Shown: one piece after another, positions 51,914-59,773 of the stretch
Layout of the letters: every line of letters begins with the position of its first letter
Numbering within the stretch: position 1 is the first letter of the stretch
Origin: Polycladidibacter stylochi
GTDB taxonomy: Bacteria > Pseudomonadota > Alphaproteobacteria > Rhizobiales > Stappiaceae
NCBI RefSeq assembly: GCF_001562055.1
Contig: NZ_LLWE01000027.1
Span: 1 to 64,000, forward strand
Direction: 5' to 3'
DNA length: 64,000 nucleotides
Made by a program: the position numbers and the translations under genes
Notes under the pieces: generated by a model
What the model saw: the letters and a program-made list of their open reading frames with translations, nothing else
What the model was told of the DNA's origin: nothing
The model's database searches: none

Positions 51914-53026
51914 ATGGCAACCAACAAGCTACTTCTTCTGCCGGGCGATGGTATCGGTCCTGAAATCATGGTGGAAGTAAAGAAAGTGATCGCGTGGTTC
52001 AATGAGCGCGGCACAAATACTTTCGAGTATGACGAAGGGCTTGTGGGCGGTGCGGCCTATGATGCGCACCAAGTAGCCATCTCCGAAGAAGACATGGCCA
52101 AAGCAATGGCAGCAGACGCTGTTATTTTCGGTGCTGTTGGTGGCCCTAAGTGGGACAGCGTGCCTTATGACGCCCGTCCGGAAGCTGGCTTATTGCGTTT
52201 GCGTAAAGATTTGGGTCTGTTTGCCAACTTGCGTCCGGCTATTTGCTATCCGGCTTTGGCTGATGCCTCTTCGCTTAAATCCGATGTGATTGAAGGACTT
52301 GATATCCTGATTGTGCGCGAGTTGACTGGTGGTGTTTACTTTGGTGAGCCAAAGGAAATTACCGATCTGGAAAATGGTCAAAAGCGCGCGGTTGATACAC
52401 AGGTTTACGACACCTATGAAATCGAGCGCATTGCCGAAGTTGCATTCGATTTGGCGCGTACCCGTGGCAACAAAGTTTGCTCCATGGAAAAACGCAATGT
52501 GATGGTTTCTGGCTTGCTGTGGAACGAAGTTGTGAGCGCAACCCACAAAGCCAAATTCTCCGATGTTACTTTGGAGCATATGTTGGCAGATGCGGGCGGT
52601 ATGCAGCTGGTGCGTTGGCCAAAGCAGTTTGACGTTATTGTCACCGACAATTTGTTCGGCGATATGCTGTCTGATGTTGCTGCCATGTTGACTGGATCGC
52701 TTGGTATGTTGCCATCTGCTTCACTCGGTGCGCCAGATGCTGCCACCGGCAAGCGTAAAGCTATGTACGAGCCGGTACACGGTTCTGCACCTGACATCGC
52801 AGGCTCTGGCGCTGCAAACCCGATTGCCATGATTGCCAGCTTTGCCATGGCGCTGCGCTATTCTTTCCAGCTTATTGAAGAAGCGGATATGCTGGAAAAA
52901 GCCATTTCCAATGCACTGGATAAGGGCCTGCGCACTAAAGATATTGCGAAGGAAGGTGAAGCGACACTTTCTACCAGCGAAATGGGTGATGCGATTTTGG
53001 CCGAGCTGAAAGCTCTGGCGAGCTAA
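51914..53026 (+). CDS. leuB: 3-isopropylmalate dehydrogenase
   Basis: A 370-residue enzyme for the oxidative decarboxylation of 3-isopropylmalate in leucine synthesis. The start at ATG 51914 ([19 protein letters not shown]) follows a GAGAG site. Family motifs in order: [55 protein letters not shown] and [35 protein letters not shown] strong terminator lies 21 nt downstream. leuC, leuD and leuA are not in the window. Confidence 0.97.
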   Translation: MATNKLLLLPGDGIGPEIMVEVKKVIAWFNERGTNTFEYDEGLVGGAAYDAHQVAISEEDMAKAMAADAVIFGAVGGPKWDSVPYDARPEAGLLRLRKDLGLFANLRPAICYPALADASSLKSDVIEGLDILIVRELTGGVYFGEPKEITDLENGQKRAVDTQVYDTYEIERIAEVAFDLARTRGNKVCSMEKRNVMVSGLLWNEVVSATHKAKFSDVTLEHMLADAGGMQLVRWPKQFDVIVTDNLFGDMLSDVAAMLTGSLGMLPSASLGAPDAATGKRKAMYEPVHGSAPDIAGSGAANPIAMIASFAMALRYSFQLIEEADMLEKAISNALDKGLRTKDIAKEGEATLSTSEMGDAILAELKALAS

Positions 53027-53047
53027 TTCGCGCACGAATATTTTGTA

Positions 53048-53084
53048 AAAGGCGTGTCAGAAATACACTGGCACGCCTTTTTTT
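53048..53084 (+). terminator. Rho-independent terminator after leuB
   Basis: AAAGGCGTGTCAG (53048-53060) pairs with CTGGCACGCCTTT (53068-53080) with one G-U pair and a 7-nt loop, followed by a T-run. Confidence 0.9.
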
Positions 53085-53177
53085 GTATTTTGAAAGGCTA
53101 AGGGTTGCGTAGTTCAAGCTGCTCCGGCATAAGCTGCTTTTCAATAAAACCGACACTGCCGCAGCGGAGAGATGATG

Positions 53178-53600
53178 ATGGACCAACGGTTGGAGCCCTT
53201 CTTAGGCACATGGATTTTGGATCCCGATCAATCACAATACGAGCAAGGTGCAGCGCCACTTGGTGGCAGCTTGAGAATTGTCGCCAAAGATGAAGAAATC
53301 GGCTTCTTCATGAAAACTGTTGAAGCGGATGGGGAAACTTTGGAAGCGAATTTTTCGGCAATTGCAGATGGTGTGGATCGGCCCATGCCACAAAACCCAT
53401 TTGCCGATACTATGTCGCTTACACTGGAACCGGGGCAGGTGCTTACAAGTGAAGCCAAGCGCGGCGGCTTGACAATTATGACCGCAAGGCGTGCATTAAA
53501 TGAAAGCGGAACGGAGCTGACAATTAGTCAAACTGTACATTTGCTGGATGCTGGTTCGTTTACTAACGAAGCAGTTTATCTGCGCGGTTTAATCCATTAG
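53178..53600 (+). CDS. Conserved-looking hypothetical protein
   Basis: A 140-residue soluble protein I do not recognise. Three consecutive ATGs occur at 53172, 53175 and 53178; the third has the best spacing from GGAGAG at 53166. The opening LEPFLGTWILDPDQSQYEQG resembles the start of small lipocalin-like beta-barrels, and predicted strands continue to the end, but no ligand site is evident. No signal peptide. It lies between the leuB terminator and a secreted hypothetical protein gene and may be co-transcribed with the latter (46-nt gap). Confidence 0.65.
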   Translation: MDQRLEPFLGTWILDPDQSQYEQGAAPLGGSLRIVAKDEEIGFFMKTVEADGETLEANFSAIADGVDRPMPQNPFADTMSLTLEPGQVLTSEAKRGGLTIMTARRALNESGTELTISQTVHLLDAGSFTNEAVYLRGLIH

Positions 53601-53646
53601 TTTTTGAGACCTGCTAGTCTTGTGATGTGACAAGAAGAGGTAGGTC

Positions 53647-54174
53647 ATGCGCTATTCACTATTTATCAAAACAGCTTGTCTTACGGCCGGAGTGAGCAGT
53701 TTATTGCTGTCACCAGCTGGAGCGATAGAGTTTCCCTCGGCCACCGGTCAGGGCAACATTGAGTACATGGATGATCGCAGCAGCCCGCAAGCTGTCATTG
53801 CCAGCTTTTATAATGCCATCAATAGCAGGCAATATCCCAGAGCCTATAGTTATTATGAGGGCGGCGTCGCACCCGCTGATTATTCTAAGTGGGCGCAAGG
53901 CTTTGCCCAAACAGCTCATGTGCGGGTGATCACAGGCTCTACTCAGCCATCACCCGGGGCTGGGCAAATTTACTGGTCGTTACCAGTGGCGATTGAAGCC
54001 ACACAAAAAGATGGTCACAAGCAAGTGTTTGCTGGCTGCTATCAATTTCATATGGCCAATCCGGGCATGATAACCAGTCCGCCCTATAGCCCTATCGCAA
54101 TTCAAAAAGGCAATTTGAAACCTGTTACAAAACCTCTTGATCAGGCATTGCCAACGCAATGTGATCCTTTATAG
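53647..54174 (+). CDS. Secreted hypothetical protein
   Basis: A 175-residue exported protein: signal peptide MRYSLFIKTACLTAGVSSLLLSPAGA, then a domain with SSPQAVIASFYNAINSRQYPRAYSYYEGG, a pattern common in small NTF2-like or DUF4878-like folds that begin with a helix pair. Two cysteines in the mature protein (CYQF and QCDPL) could form a disulphide. GAGG precedes the ATG. Function unknown. Confidence 0.65.
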   Translation: MRYSLFIKTACLTAGVSSLLLSPAGAIEFPSATGQGNIEYMDDRSSPQAVIASFYNAINSRQYPRAYSYYEGGVAPADYSKWAQGFAQTAHVRVITGSTQPSPGAGQIYWSLPVAIEATQKDGHKQVFAGCYQFHMANPGMITSPPYSPIAIQKGNLKPVTKPLDQALPTQCDPL

Positions 54175-54216
54175 AACGGCAGCTAAATCCCATTGTATTG
54201 TGCTTATGCTAGCTGG

Positions 54217-54993
54217 CTAGCTGGTTAACTGGCTAGCAGGTGCTATTTTTGCATAATACATCGTACCTGAAAACTGTTGATTTGAGCTCAAATCTGATGG
54301 GGGGTGTTCTGTTGCTCCCTTAAGAAACAGTTGTGGAATTGTGGTATTTGCACCGTATTTTGCGGCCATTATTACATCATTTTGGTAGCCATTTTTTGAT
54401 AACTCCTGACCGCTGATGGAGGCAAGCATTAACTCGGGTGCAGCGCTACAAGCTGCATTATATATGGCTAATGCACCTCTTGCCTCTGGGCTGAGTTGGC
54501 CTCCTATGGCTTTAATTATCGCACCTGCTGTAAAGTAATCTTCAAATGCAGGACGAAAACTACCATCAGACCACTGCTCGCCTGCTGCGATTATCAATAC
54601 CCTCTCCAATGGACCAAGGTTTAATTTGGCAAAACTTGGGGCGTTGCGATAGCAGCCCAGTAAGACGCGCCCCTCTCTTGTTATGGTTGAAAGCTTTGCA
54701 CCATTGGGTGAGGCCAATATAACCGGTTGTAGCTCTTGGCAAAGTGCAAACGATTTGGGAGATAAAGAAAGCCCACCTTGAGAGCGTTTTCCGGCCAGCT
54801 TTAGGCCTGTCTTTAAGGCGAGTTGCTGAGCTATTGATCTGTTGGAGACAGGTATTATCTCGATACCTTTCGATACTGCAATTGTGGCAGTGGTCGAAAA
54901 GCAAAGGCAGTCAACAATGATTGTTGTGTCAAAATTTTCAGTTGGGGCATTTGCGCCCCATTCAAGGTGTAGCTTGGGCAATGACTTCTCCAT
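54217..54993 (-). CDS. 2-phosphosulfolactate phosphatase (ComB)-like protein
   Basis: A 258-residue protein with the ComB fold: TTIIVDCLCFSTTATIAVSKG near residue 24, GKRSQGGLSLSPKSF near 73, ILASPNGAKLSTI near 92, VLLGCYRNAPSFA and RVLIIAAGEQWSDG. ComB removes phosphate from 2-phosphosulfolactate in coenzyme M or sulfolactate metabolism. The family's usual Asp-x-Leu-Arg is DCLCF here, so the enzyme may be divergent. No other coenzyme M gene is nearby, so the real substrate is uncertain. Confidence 0.65.
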   Translation of the reverse strand: MEKSLPKLHLEWGANAPTENFDTTIIVDCLCFSTTATIAVSKGIEIIPVSNRSIAQQLALKTGLKLAGKRSQGGLSLSPKSFALCQELQPVILASPNGAKLSTITREGRVLLGCYRNAPSFAKLNLGPLERVLIIAAGEQWSDGSFRPAFEDYFTAGAIIKAIGGQLSPEARGALAIYNAACSAAPELMLASISGQELSKNGYQNDVIMAAKYGANTTIPQLFLKGATEHPPSDLSSNQQFSGTMYYAKIAPASQLTS

Positions 54994-55086
54994 ATAAGGC
55001 GCGAAAAAAGTAAATATATCTGGACAATCAGTTTTTGATAGTAAACTGATGTAGCTTGACTAAAAGTGAAATCACGGGGCACTTAA

Positions 55087-55596
55087 ATGGAATTGACAGG
55101 TTTTTTAGCTGTGATTGAACAGCAAATTCACCAAAGTGGAGTTGCAGGTGTTTTTTCGCAAGGCACTTGGGTTCTGCCATTCCTTACGCTCGTTTTTCAA
55201 ATGTCCTTAGCCTTATTATGGGGGAGTATTGTCCCCATGAACCTAAGGTTATTGGGGGTGTGGCGCTCTGTTCCACTGTATGAGTTGAAAAGAGTTCTGG
55301 TGCCTTGTTCCATAATTTCGTTTTTGTTGATTGCTTGTTGTGGAACTTTGCTAATTTCCCCAAGTCCTGGAAGTGTTTTGTACTCTAAAGCATTTCAAGT
55401 TGCTTGCAGTTTTATAATTGTTGCTTGGCTAAATGCGGTTTTGCTAAGGTTTGTGCCTGCTTGGCGGTATTTGGATAGGGTGGATTCACGCGGTACTATT
55501 CGCCGTTTTCGCTATGCTGGAGGGGTGTCACTTATATGTTGGAGTGGCGTATTTGTGTGCTATCATATGCCCACATTCGTCAATGATTTATGGTAA
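55087..55596 (+). CDS. Four-helix membrane protein, unknown function
   Basis: A 169-residue integral membrane protein with about four hydrophobic segments (VLPFLTLVFQMSLALLWGSIV, VPCSIISFLLIACCGTLLI, AFQVACSFIIVAWLNAVLL and VSLICWSGVFVCY). MNLRLLGVWRSVPLYELKRVLVP between the first two recalls DUF6644-type proteins of unknown function. A divergent promoter with the ComB-like gene is likely in the ~90-nt gap. Confidence 0.62.
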   Translation: MELTGFLAVIEQQIHQSGVAGVFSQGTWVLPFLTLVFQMSLALLWGSIVPMNLRLLGVWRSVPLYELKRVLVPCSIISFLLIACCGTLLISPSPGSVLYSKAFQVACSFIIVAWLNAVLLRFVPAWRYLDRVDSRGTIRRFRYAGGVSLICWSGVFVCYHMPTFVNDLW

Positions 55597-55750
55597 AGGT
55601 CATGAATAAATGCCTTGGCGGGAATAATTTTAGTGTAAAGCGTGCAACAGATTTTACTTTTTATAGCAATAAGAAGATTTGATAAATTTATGATTATATA
55701 AAAAATATGTAAAAATAGGTTTTTGTTTTTTTTTACTAAGTTGACGCGTA

Positions 55751-55787
55751 TACCCTGTGAAATAATTTATAATTACATCACAGGGTA
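55751..55787. repeat. 10-bp perfect inverted repeat
   Basis: TACCCTGTGA (55751-55760) and TCACAGGGTA (55778-55787) are separated by 17 AT-rich bases. On the plus strand GCTATTTTTATT follows, so it could terminate transcription from the membrane-protein gene or the convergent VOC gene. The remaining gap sequence (55597-55816) is AT-rich with nothing else recognised. Confidence 0.55.
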
Positions 55788-55816
55788 GCTATTTTTATTA
55801 TAAAAATAAAGTGCAA

Positions 55817-56230
55817 TCACTCGGCTTTAGGCATTTCAAAAGGTTCGTTCCAAGCGGCAGCCTCTATCTTATTCCCGTCCAGATCCCGTACAAAGCACCC
55901 ATAGTATGGTTCACCATAATGGGGTCTTGGCCCAGGCTCTCCATCAGGGGTAGCACCTGCAGCAAGGGCTGCTTCCCAAAATGCATTTACAGCATCATTA
56001 TTGGGGGCAATGAAGCCAAAGTGTGTGCCATTACCCACATTGGCTGGCTCGCCATTGAAGGGTACTTGTACCCAAAATTCAGGAAACATTTTGCCATAGG
56101 CTATGGCACCGGGATGCTCCAAAATCCGCTTTGCGCCGATGCTTGGCATTACTTTGTCATAAAATTCAATGGCCTTTTCGAAGTCGTTTGTACCAATAGA
56201 AACATGGGACATAATGCTGGGAATATCCAT
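55817..56230 (-). CDS. VOC-family (glyoxalase-like) protein
   Basis: A 137-residue vicinal-oxygen-chelate protein. MSHVSIGTNDFEKAIEFYDKVM at the start and YYGCFVRDLDGNKIEAAAWN near the end are the paired beta-alpha-beta modules, with candidate ligands His9, His71-type and Glu in KIEA. Such proteins act in lyase, dioxygenase or resistance roles; no specific substrate can be given. A longer frame on the opposite strand is a shadow of this gene. Confidence 0.8.
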   Translation of the reverse strand: MDIPSIMSHVSIGTNDFEKAIEFYDKVMPSIGAKRILEHPGAIAYGKMFPEFWVQVPFNGEPANVGNGTHFGFIAPNNDAVNAFWEAALAAGATPDGEPGPRPHYGEPYYGCFVRDLDGNKIEAAAWNEPFEMPKAE

Positions 56231-56322
56231 TTGCTTATCCTTTTAACTAATATAATTTGCAAAGAGTGCTCTAGCGAATCTAGCAATATTGAAAGTATAG
56301 ATTAGGAACATATAGAGAACAA

Positions 56323-56796
56323 ATGAAAATTATTCATAAAAGCTATACCTACTTAACCTATGGCGATAAGCTACTTATTTTTACTGAGCCTGAGAAACCC
56401 GAATATGGCGCTCAAACGCCTGGTGGAACGGTTGATGCGCATGAAAGCCACCTTATTGCTGCACATAGAGAATTTATTGAAGAAACCGGGCGGCCCTTAT
56501 TGGGTGCAGTTATGCCTTTGATGGATCAAAAGATTAACTACTATGATAACAGGGAGCCAGAGGTTCATTACCGGCGCTTTTTCTACAGTGTACTCAAGCC
56601 GTGCCATTTGGAGGTATGGCAAGAGTTTCAGGAGTTTAATTGGTACGAGACAACACCAAACCAAGGTGGAGGGCCCATATTATTTCGTTTTGAGTGGATT
56701 AGCTTACTGGACCGGAAAATCGCAAAACCGGGCTTTTTCTATGAAGGTTTTGGGGAGCCGATCGAACGCCTTAAAGAAATTTGCCAGTTAAGCTAA
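56323..56796 (+). CDS. NUDIX hydrolase
   Basis: A 157-residue pyrophosphohydrolase. The NUDIX box is visible as GTVDAHESHLIAAHREFIEETG at about residues 36-57, matching Gx5Ex7REUxEExG except for the last hydrophobic position (Arg). It would hydrolyse a nucleoside diphosphate linked to another group; the target is not evident. Stand-alone gene between a VOC gene and gpsA. Confidence 0.85.
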   Translation: MKIIHKSYTYLTYGDKLLIFTEPEKPEYGAQTPGGTVDAHESHLIAAHREFIEETGRPLLGAVMPLMDQKINYYDNREPEVHYRRFFYSVLKPCHLEVWQEFQEFNWYETTPNQGGGPILFRFEWISLLDRKIAKPGFFYEGFGEPIERLKEICQLS

Positions 56797-56898
56797 TAAT
56801 TATACGGCTTGTAGGTGGAAAACTTGCCCCATGGCCTAAGAAAATTCTCATAATTGGGTTAAGCAAGACTCCTGTTTAAATGGGTGGGAGCGCAGTTC

Positions 56899-57903
56899 AT
56901 GGCCAATTACAAGAATATCTGTGTTTTGGGTGGTGGCTCATGGGGCACGGCGTTGGCATTAACTGCGGCCAAGGCAGGGCGGCATGTTCAACTTTGGGCG
57001 CGCGATGAAGCTTGCGTTCACACCATAAATGAAACGCATCAAAACCCACGCTATCTTCCAGGTATTACATGGGATGTGGCGCTAAATGCCACGACAGAGC
57101 TGGCGAAGGCCGTTGCTGGATGCGATGCTGTGCTTATGGTAACGCCAGCGCAAACCACCCGCGAAATGGCGCGTCAACTCGAACCGTTCTTACCGGCCGG
57201 GACGCCGGTGTTGCTTTGTTCTAAGGGAATAGAAGCTACCAGCGGCCAGTTGCTTTCCAAAGTGATCGAGGAGGAACTGCCGCAAGCGGTCCCCTGTATG
57301 CTCTCGGGGCCAAGTTTTGCTGGCGATGTGGCACGGGGACTGCCAACGGCTGTAACCATTGCCGCAACAGATGGCGCTATTGCCGATAATCTGTGTAAAG
57401 CACTGGCCTATGAAAGCTTTCGACCTTATGCCTCGGAGGATCTGGTGGGTGTACAAATTGGCGGCGCTTTAAAGAACGTACTTGCTATAGCTTGTGGTGC
57501 AGCAATTGGTGCCGGACTGGGTGCCAGTGCGCAAGCAGCGCTTACAGCGCGTGGTTTTGCCGAACTCACCCGCCTTGGTAAGGCGCTTGGGGCGCAAGCA
57601 GAGACATTGACCGGTTTATCGGGGCTAGGTGACTTGGTGCTCACCTGTAGCTCGAGCCAATCGCGTAATTTTGCTTTTGGACATCAAATTGGTACGGGTA
57701 AGAAGCCGCAGGATTTGGTTGCGCCGGGGCAAAAACTTGCCGAAGGGGCATATTCGGCGCAAATAGCCGTGGAATTGGCTGCAAAGCATAATGTGGAAAT
57801 GCCGATTGCGGCAGCAGTATCTGCTGTTATTACCGGAAAAATAAGCATAAATCAGGCTTTGAGCGACCTAATGACGCGCCCTCTTAAGAGAGAGGTTCAC
57901 TAA
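56899..57903 (+). CDS. gpsA: NAD(P)H-dependent glycerol-3-phosphate dehydrogenase
   Basis: A 334-residue enzyme that makes sn-glycerol 3-phosphate for phospholipids. The start at ATG 56899 (MANYKNICVLGGGSWGTALA) follows GGGAG; GTG 56884 is an unlikely alternative. The cofactor motif GGGSWGTALA, the QTTREMARQL region, LSGPSFAGDVARGLPTAVTIA and the catalytic Lys in VGVQIGGALKNVLAIACG follow the family pattern. gpsA is followed by yciI-type and EVE genes, a common arrangement in Alphaproteobacteria. Confidence 0.96.
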   Translation: MANYKNICVLGGGSWGTALALTAAKAGRHVQLWARDEACVHTINETHQNPRYLPGITWDVALNATTELAKAVAGCDAVLMVTPAQTTREMARQLEPFLPAGTPVLLCSKGIEATSGQLLSKVIEEELPQAVPCMLSGPSFAGDVARGLPTAVTIAATDGAIADNLCKALAYESFRPYASEDLVGVQIGGALKNVLAIACGAAIGAGLGASAQAALTARGFAELTRLGKALGAQAETLTGLSGLGDLVLTCSSSQSRNFAFGHQIGTGKKPQDLVAPGQKLAEGAYSAQIAVELAAKHNVEMPIAAAVSAVITGKISINQALSDLMTRPLKREVH

Positions 57904-57992
57904 AAATAGAATTGCTTTAATCTCGTGGATATCTGGTTGAGAGCCAGTCTTAAAATCTATAGGCTGCAGGCCGGAACAGGGAGATCTAATAG

Positions 57993-58283
57993 ATGCTATA
58001 TGCAATTATTTGTAGTGATAAACCGCATAGCGAGGAATTGCGCTTGGAACACCGTCCAGCGCACCGCGAATACCTTGCTGGCCTTGGGGATCGTGTTAAG
58101 ATTGCCGGGCCTTTTCTTTGTGATAATCTGACAACATCCACCGGATCTCTTATTGTTATTGAAGCTGCCAACCGCGATGAAGCGCTCATGGTGGCTAATG
58201 AAGACCCTTACGCTCATGTATCCCTCTTCGAAACTGTCGAAATTCGGCCGTGGGACTGGGTGTTTAACAACCCGGAGAAGTAG
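57993..58283 (+). CDS. YciI-family protein
   Basis: A 96-residue dimeric alpha-beta barrel protein. RPAHREYLAGLGDRVKIAGPFLCDN contains the His-Asp-type active-site pattern of YciI (H at 20/23, D in LGD) and VANEDPYAHVSLFETVEIRPW is the C-terminal signature. Biochemical role is not established for most members. GGGAG precedes the ATG; the next gene starts 3 nt after its stop. Confidence 0.85.
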   Translation: MLYAIICSDKPHSEELRLEHRPAHREYLAGLGDRVKIAGPFLCDNLTTSTGSLIVIEAANRDEALMVANEDPYAHVSLFETVEIRPWDWVFNNPEK

Positions 58284-58286
58284 AGC

Positions 58287-58715
58287 TTGCAATACTGGCT
58301 GTTTAAATCCGAACCCAATAAATGGTCTTGGGAACAACAGAAAGCCAAAGGCGCTGAAGGCGAAGAATGGGATGGTGTGCGCAATTACCAAGCACGCAAT
58401 TTCATGCGCGCCATGAAGCTGGGAGATAGGGGCTTTTTCTATCATTCCAATATTGGCAAGGAAGTTGTTGGTATCATTGAGGTCTGTGCTTTGGCGCATC
58501 CCGATTCCAAGGCCGATGACCCGCGCTGGGAGTGTGTGGACATCAAAGCGGTTTGCGATGTACCCCAGCCAGTTACACTGGCGCAAGTGAAGGCGACGCC
58601 GGAGCTTGAAGAAATGGCGCTGGTGAAAAGCATGCGTTTGTCTGTCCAGCCGGTAACCGAAGCCGAATGGCGGCAGGTTTGCCAAATGGGCGGGCTGGAT
58701 GCCGACAAAATATAA
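58287..58715 (+). CDS. EVE domain-containing protein
   Basis: A 142-residue EVE/PUA-like protein that probably recognises modified bases in RNA or DNA. The start is TTG 58287, with GGAGAAG inside the end of the preceding gene; no ATG fits. YWLFKSEPNKWSWEQQKA, WDGVRNYQARNFMRAMKLGDRGFFYHSNIG and GIIEV are the family hallmarks. It ends the gpsA-yciI-EVE run; a terminator follows. Confidence 0.9.
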   Translation: MQYWLFKSEPNKWSWEQQKAKGAEGEEWDGVRNYQARNFMRAMKLGDRGFFYHSNIGKEVVGIIEVCALAHPDSKADDPRWECVDIKAVCDVPQPVTLAQVKATPELEEMALVKSMRLSVQPVTEAEWRQVCQMGGLDADKI

Positions 58716-58731
58716 ACAGGTACAAATCAAG

Positions 58732-58754
58732 CGCCGGGCATTGTCCGGCGTTTT
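58732..58754 (+). terminator. Rho-independent terminator after the EVE gene
   Basis: CGCCGG (58732-58737) and CCGGCG (58745-58750) with a 7-nt loop, then TTTT. Its last base touches the left copy of the 44-bp repeat. Confidence 0.75.
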
Positions 58755-58797
58755 GCATTAAATGGTGCAAGCGATGGTTAAATTCGCCCCGTTGGCC
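58754..58797. repeat. 44-bp direct repeat, left copy
   Basis: Identical over 44 bases to 59730-59773. This copy begins at the last T of the EVE terminator and ends exactly where the toxin-like remnant begins. The other copy is the 3' end of the 118-residue gene, so this one appears to be a duplicate. Confidence 0.92.
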
Positions 58798-59052
58798 CTG
58801 CGTTGCACATCTGGTGGCGCTGGGTATTTAAGCACCCACTCTGGATCTCACGATAATTATAATGAGGCCTTCAGAGACTTCTTGAATTGAGTTGATAATA
58901 TAAATGTTTCAGATTCTACCACGAATAACCCTTTGGCTGAGGGGATCGAGAGATCACGGCATACGTTACTAAGTGGAAACCCTCCCTTAAGAAATAATAA
59001 TGGGGCTACTGTTGATGCTTGGAACAAAATCTTTAATAAGGTGGGACAATGA
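58798..59052 (+). pseudogene. Remnant of a nuclease-toxin C-terminus (HNH/EndoVII-like)
   Basis: A single reading frame runs from the repeat edge to TGA 59050, interrupted by one in-frame TGA at 58888-58890. The first part translates to GGAGYLSTHSGSHDNYNEAF (then RDFLN), a His-x-Gly-x-His-x2-Tyr-Asn pattern seen at the C-terminus of HNH/EndoVII (AHH-like) polymorphic toxins. The second part ends with GATVDAWNKIFNKVGQ. There is no start codon or secretion domain of its own. The final TGA overlaps the ATG of the next gene (ATGA), the coupling typical of toxin-immunity pairs. Assigned by motif and layout only. Confidence 0.5.
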
Positions 59053-59717
59053 TATTAGATTTTTTTCCGATACGAGATGAGTCAAAACGAGCAGACTTGC
59101 TCAAAATAGATGAGCTGATCCGCAGCGACGATTTTCTGCGCGGTGTCGGGGTTCATGCGCAAACATCAAGTGTTGCCCTAGATATACCTTTGGTTCGTGA
59201 TGTGCCGAAAGCCTTTGACATGATGACATCACAAGAAATTTGGGATTTGCCTGAACCATGGCCCTATCAGTATTTTCCCGGGATCGTGGAGGATGAATCG
59301 GGCAGGATCCAATTCAAAGCGGGTCTCGATAATACTGAAAGACTAAGTATATCGCAGATATGCAGCGAAGGAATGGATCAGTTCGGTCAATATATAAATA
59401 GATGTATTGATGATGCTTGCGCTCGCCATAATATCGAAAAATTTCTCTTAAGTGCTCCTTTTGAAAAATCAACCGAGGAAGACTTAGAGTGGATGATTTC
59501 GAGTATTCTCCGTAATGAGGTCGTAAACTATCTGCAATATATGACCGAGGCAATTTGTTTTGTGGGTTTGAAAAGAACACCAATTTTTACAAGAGTGTAC
59601 GAGGCATTTTTGACAGGTGGTATCCCTTGTGGCTGGGTGGGGGCCGAGCCCGAAGAAGGTGGTGACCCTATCAAGTGCATTCAACTCCTGCATTATGGCA
59701 AGCCTATGGGAACGTGA
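59049..59717 (+). CDS. Unknown protein, candidate immunity protein
   Basis: A 222-residue soluble acidic protein I do not recognise. It starts ILDFFPIRDESKRADLLKID and has no signal peptide or membrane segment; a helical middle (LSISQICSEGMDQFGQYINR) and a C-terminal GWVGAEPEEGGDPIKCIQL stretch are its main landmarks. GGTGGGA lies before the ATG, which overlaps the stop of the toxin-like remnant. Position within a 932-bp segment flanked by 44-bp direct repeats suggests a cargo gene, most simply the immunity half of a captured toxin-immunity pair (inference). Confidence 0.6.
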   Translation: MILDFFPIRDESKRADLLKIDELIRSDDFLRGVGVHAQTSSVALDIPLVRDVPKAFDMMTSQEIWDLPEPWPYQYFPGIVEDESGRIQFKAGLDNTERLSISQICSEGMDQFGQYINRCIDDACARHNIEKFLLSAPFEKSTEEDLEWMISSILRNEVVNYLQYMTEAICFVGLKRTPIFTRVYEAFLTGGIPCGWVGAEPEEGGDPIKCIQLLHYGKPMGT

Positions 59718-59729
59718 ATGGCGGTATTG

Positions 59730-59773
59730 TGCATTAAATGGTGCAAGCGATGGTTAAATTCGCCCCGTTGGCC
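59730..59773. repeat. 44-bp direct repeat, right copy
   Basis: Identical to 58754-58797. On the minus strand it encodes the last 13 residues (ANGANLTIACTI and the preceding partial codon) and stop of the 118-residue gene, so it is the ancestral copy. Confidence 0.92.

Noticed and set aside
55811-56305. 164-residue plus-strand frame
   Set aside because: It is antisense to a clear VOC-family gene on the minus strand, whose translation carries family motifs; the plus-strand translation has none.
58755-58860. Minus-strand frame from the left repeat reading into the toxin-like segment, ending ANGANLTIACTI
   Set aside because: At first it looked like a decayed paralogue of the 118-residue gene. 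Outside the 44 bp there is no real similarity and the frame meets a stop after about 16 further codons, so only the repeat itself is shared.
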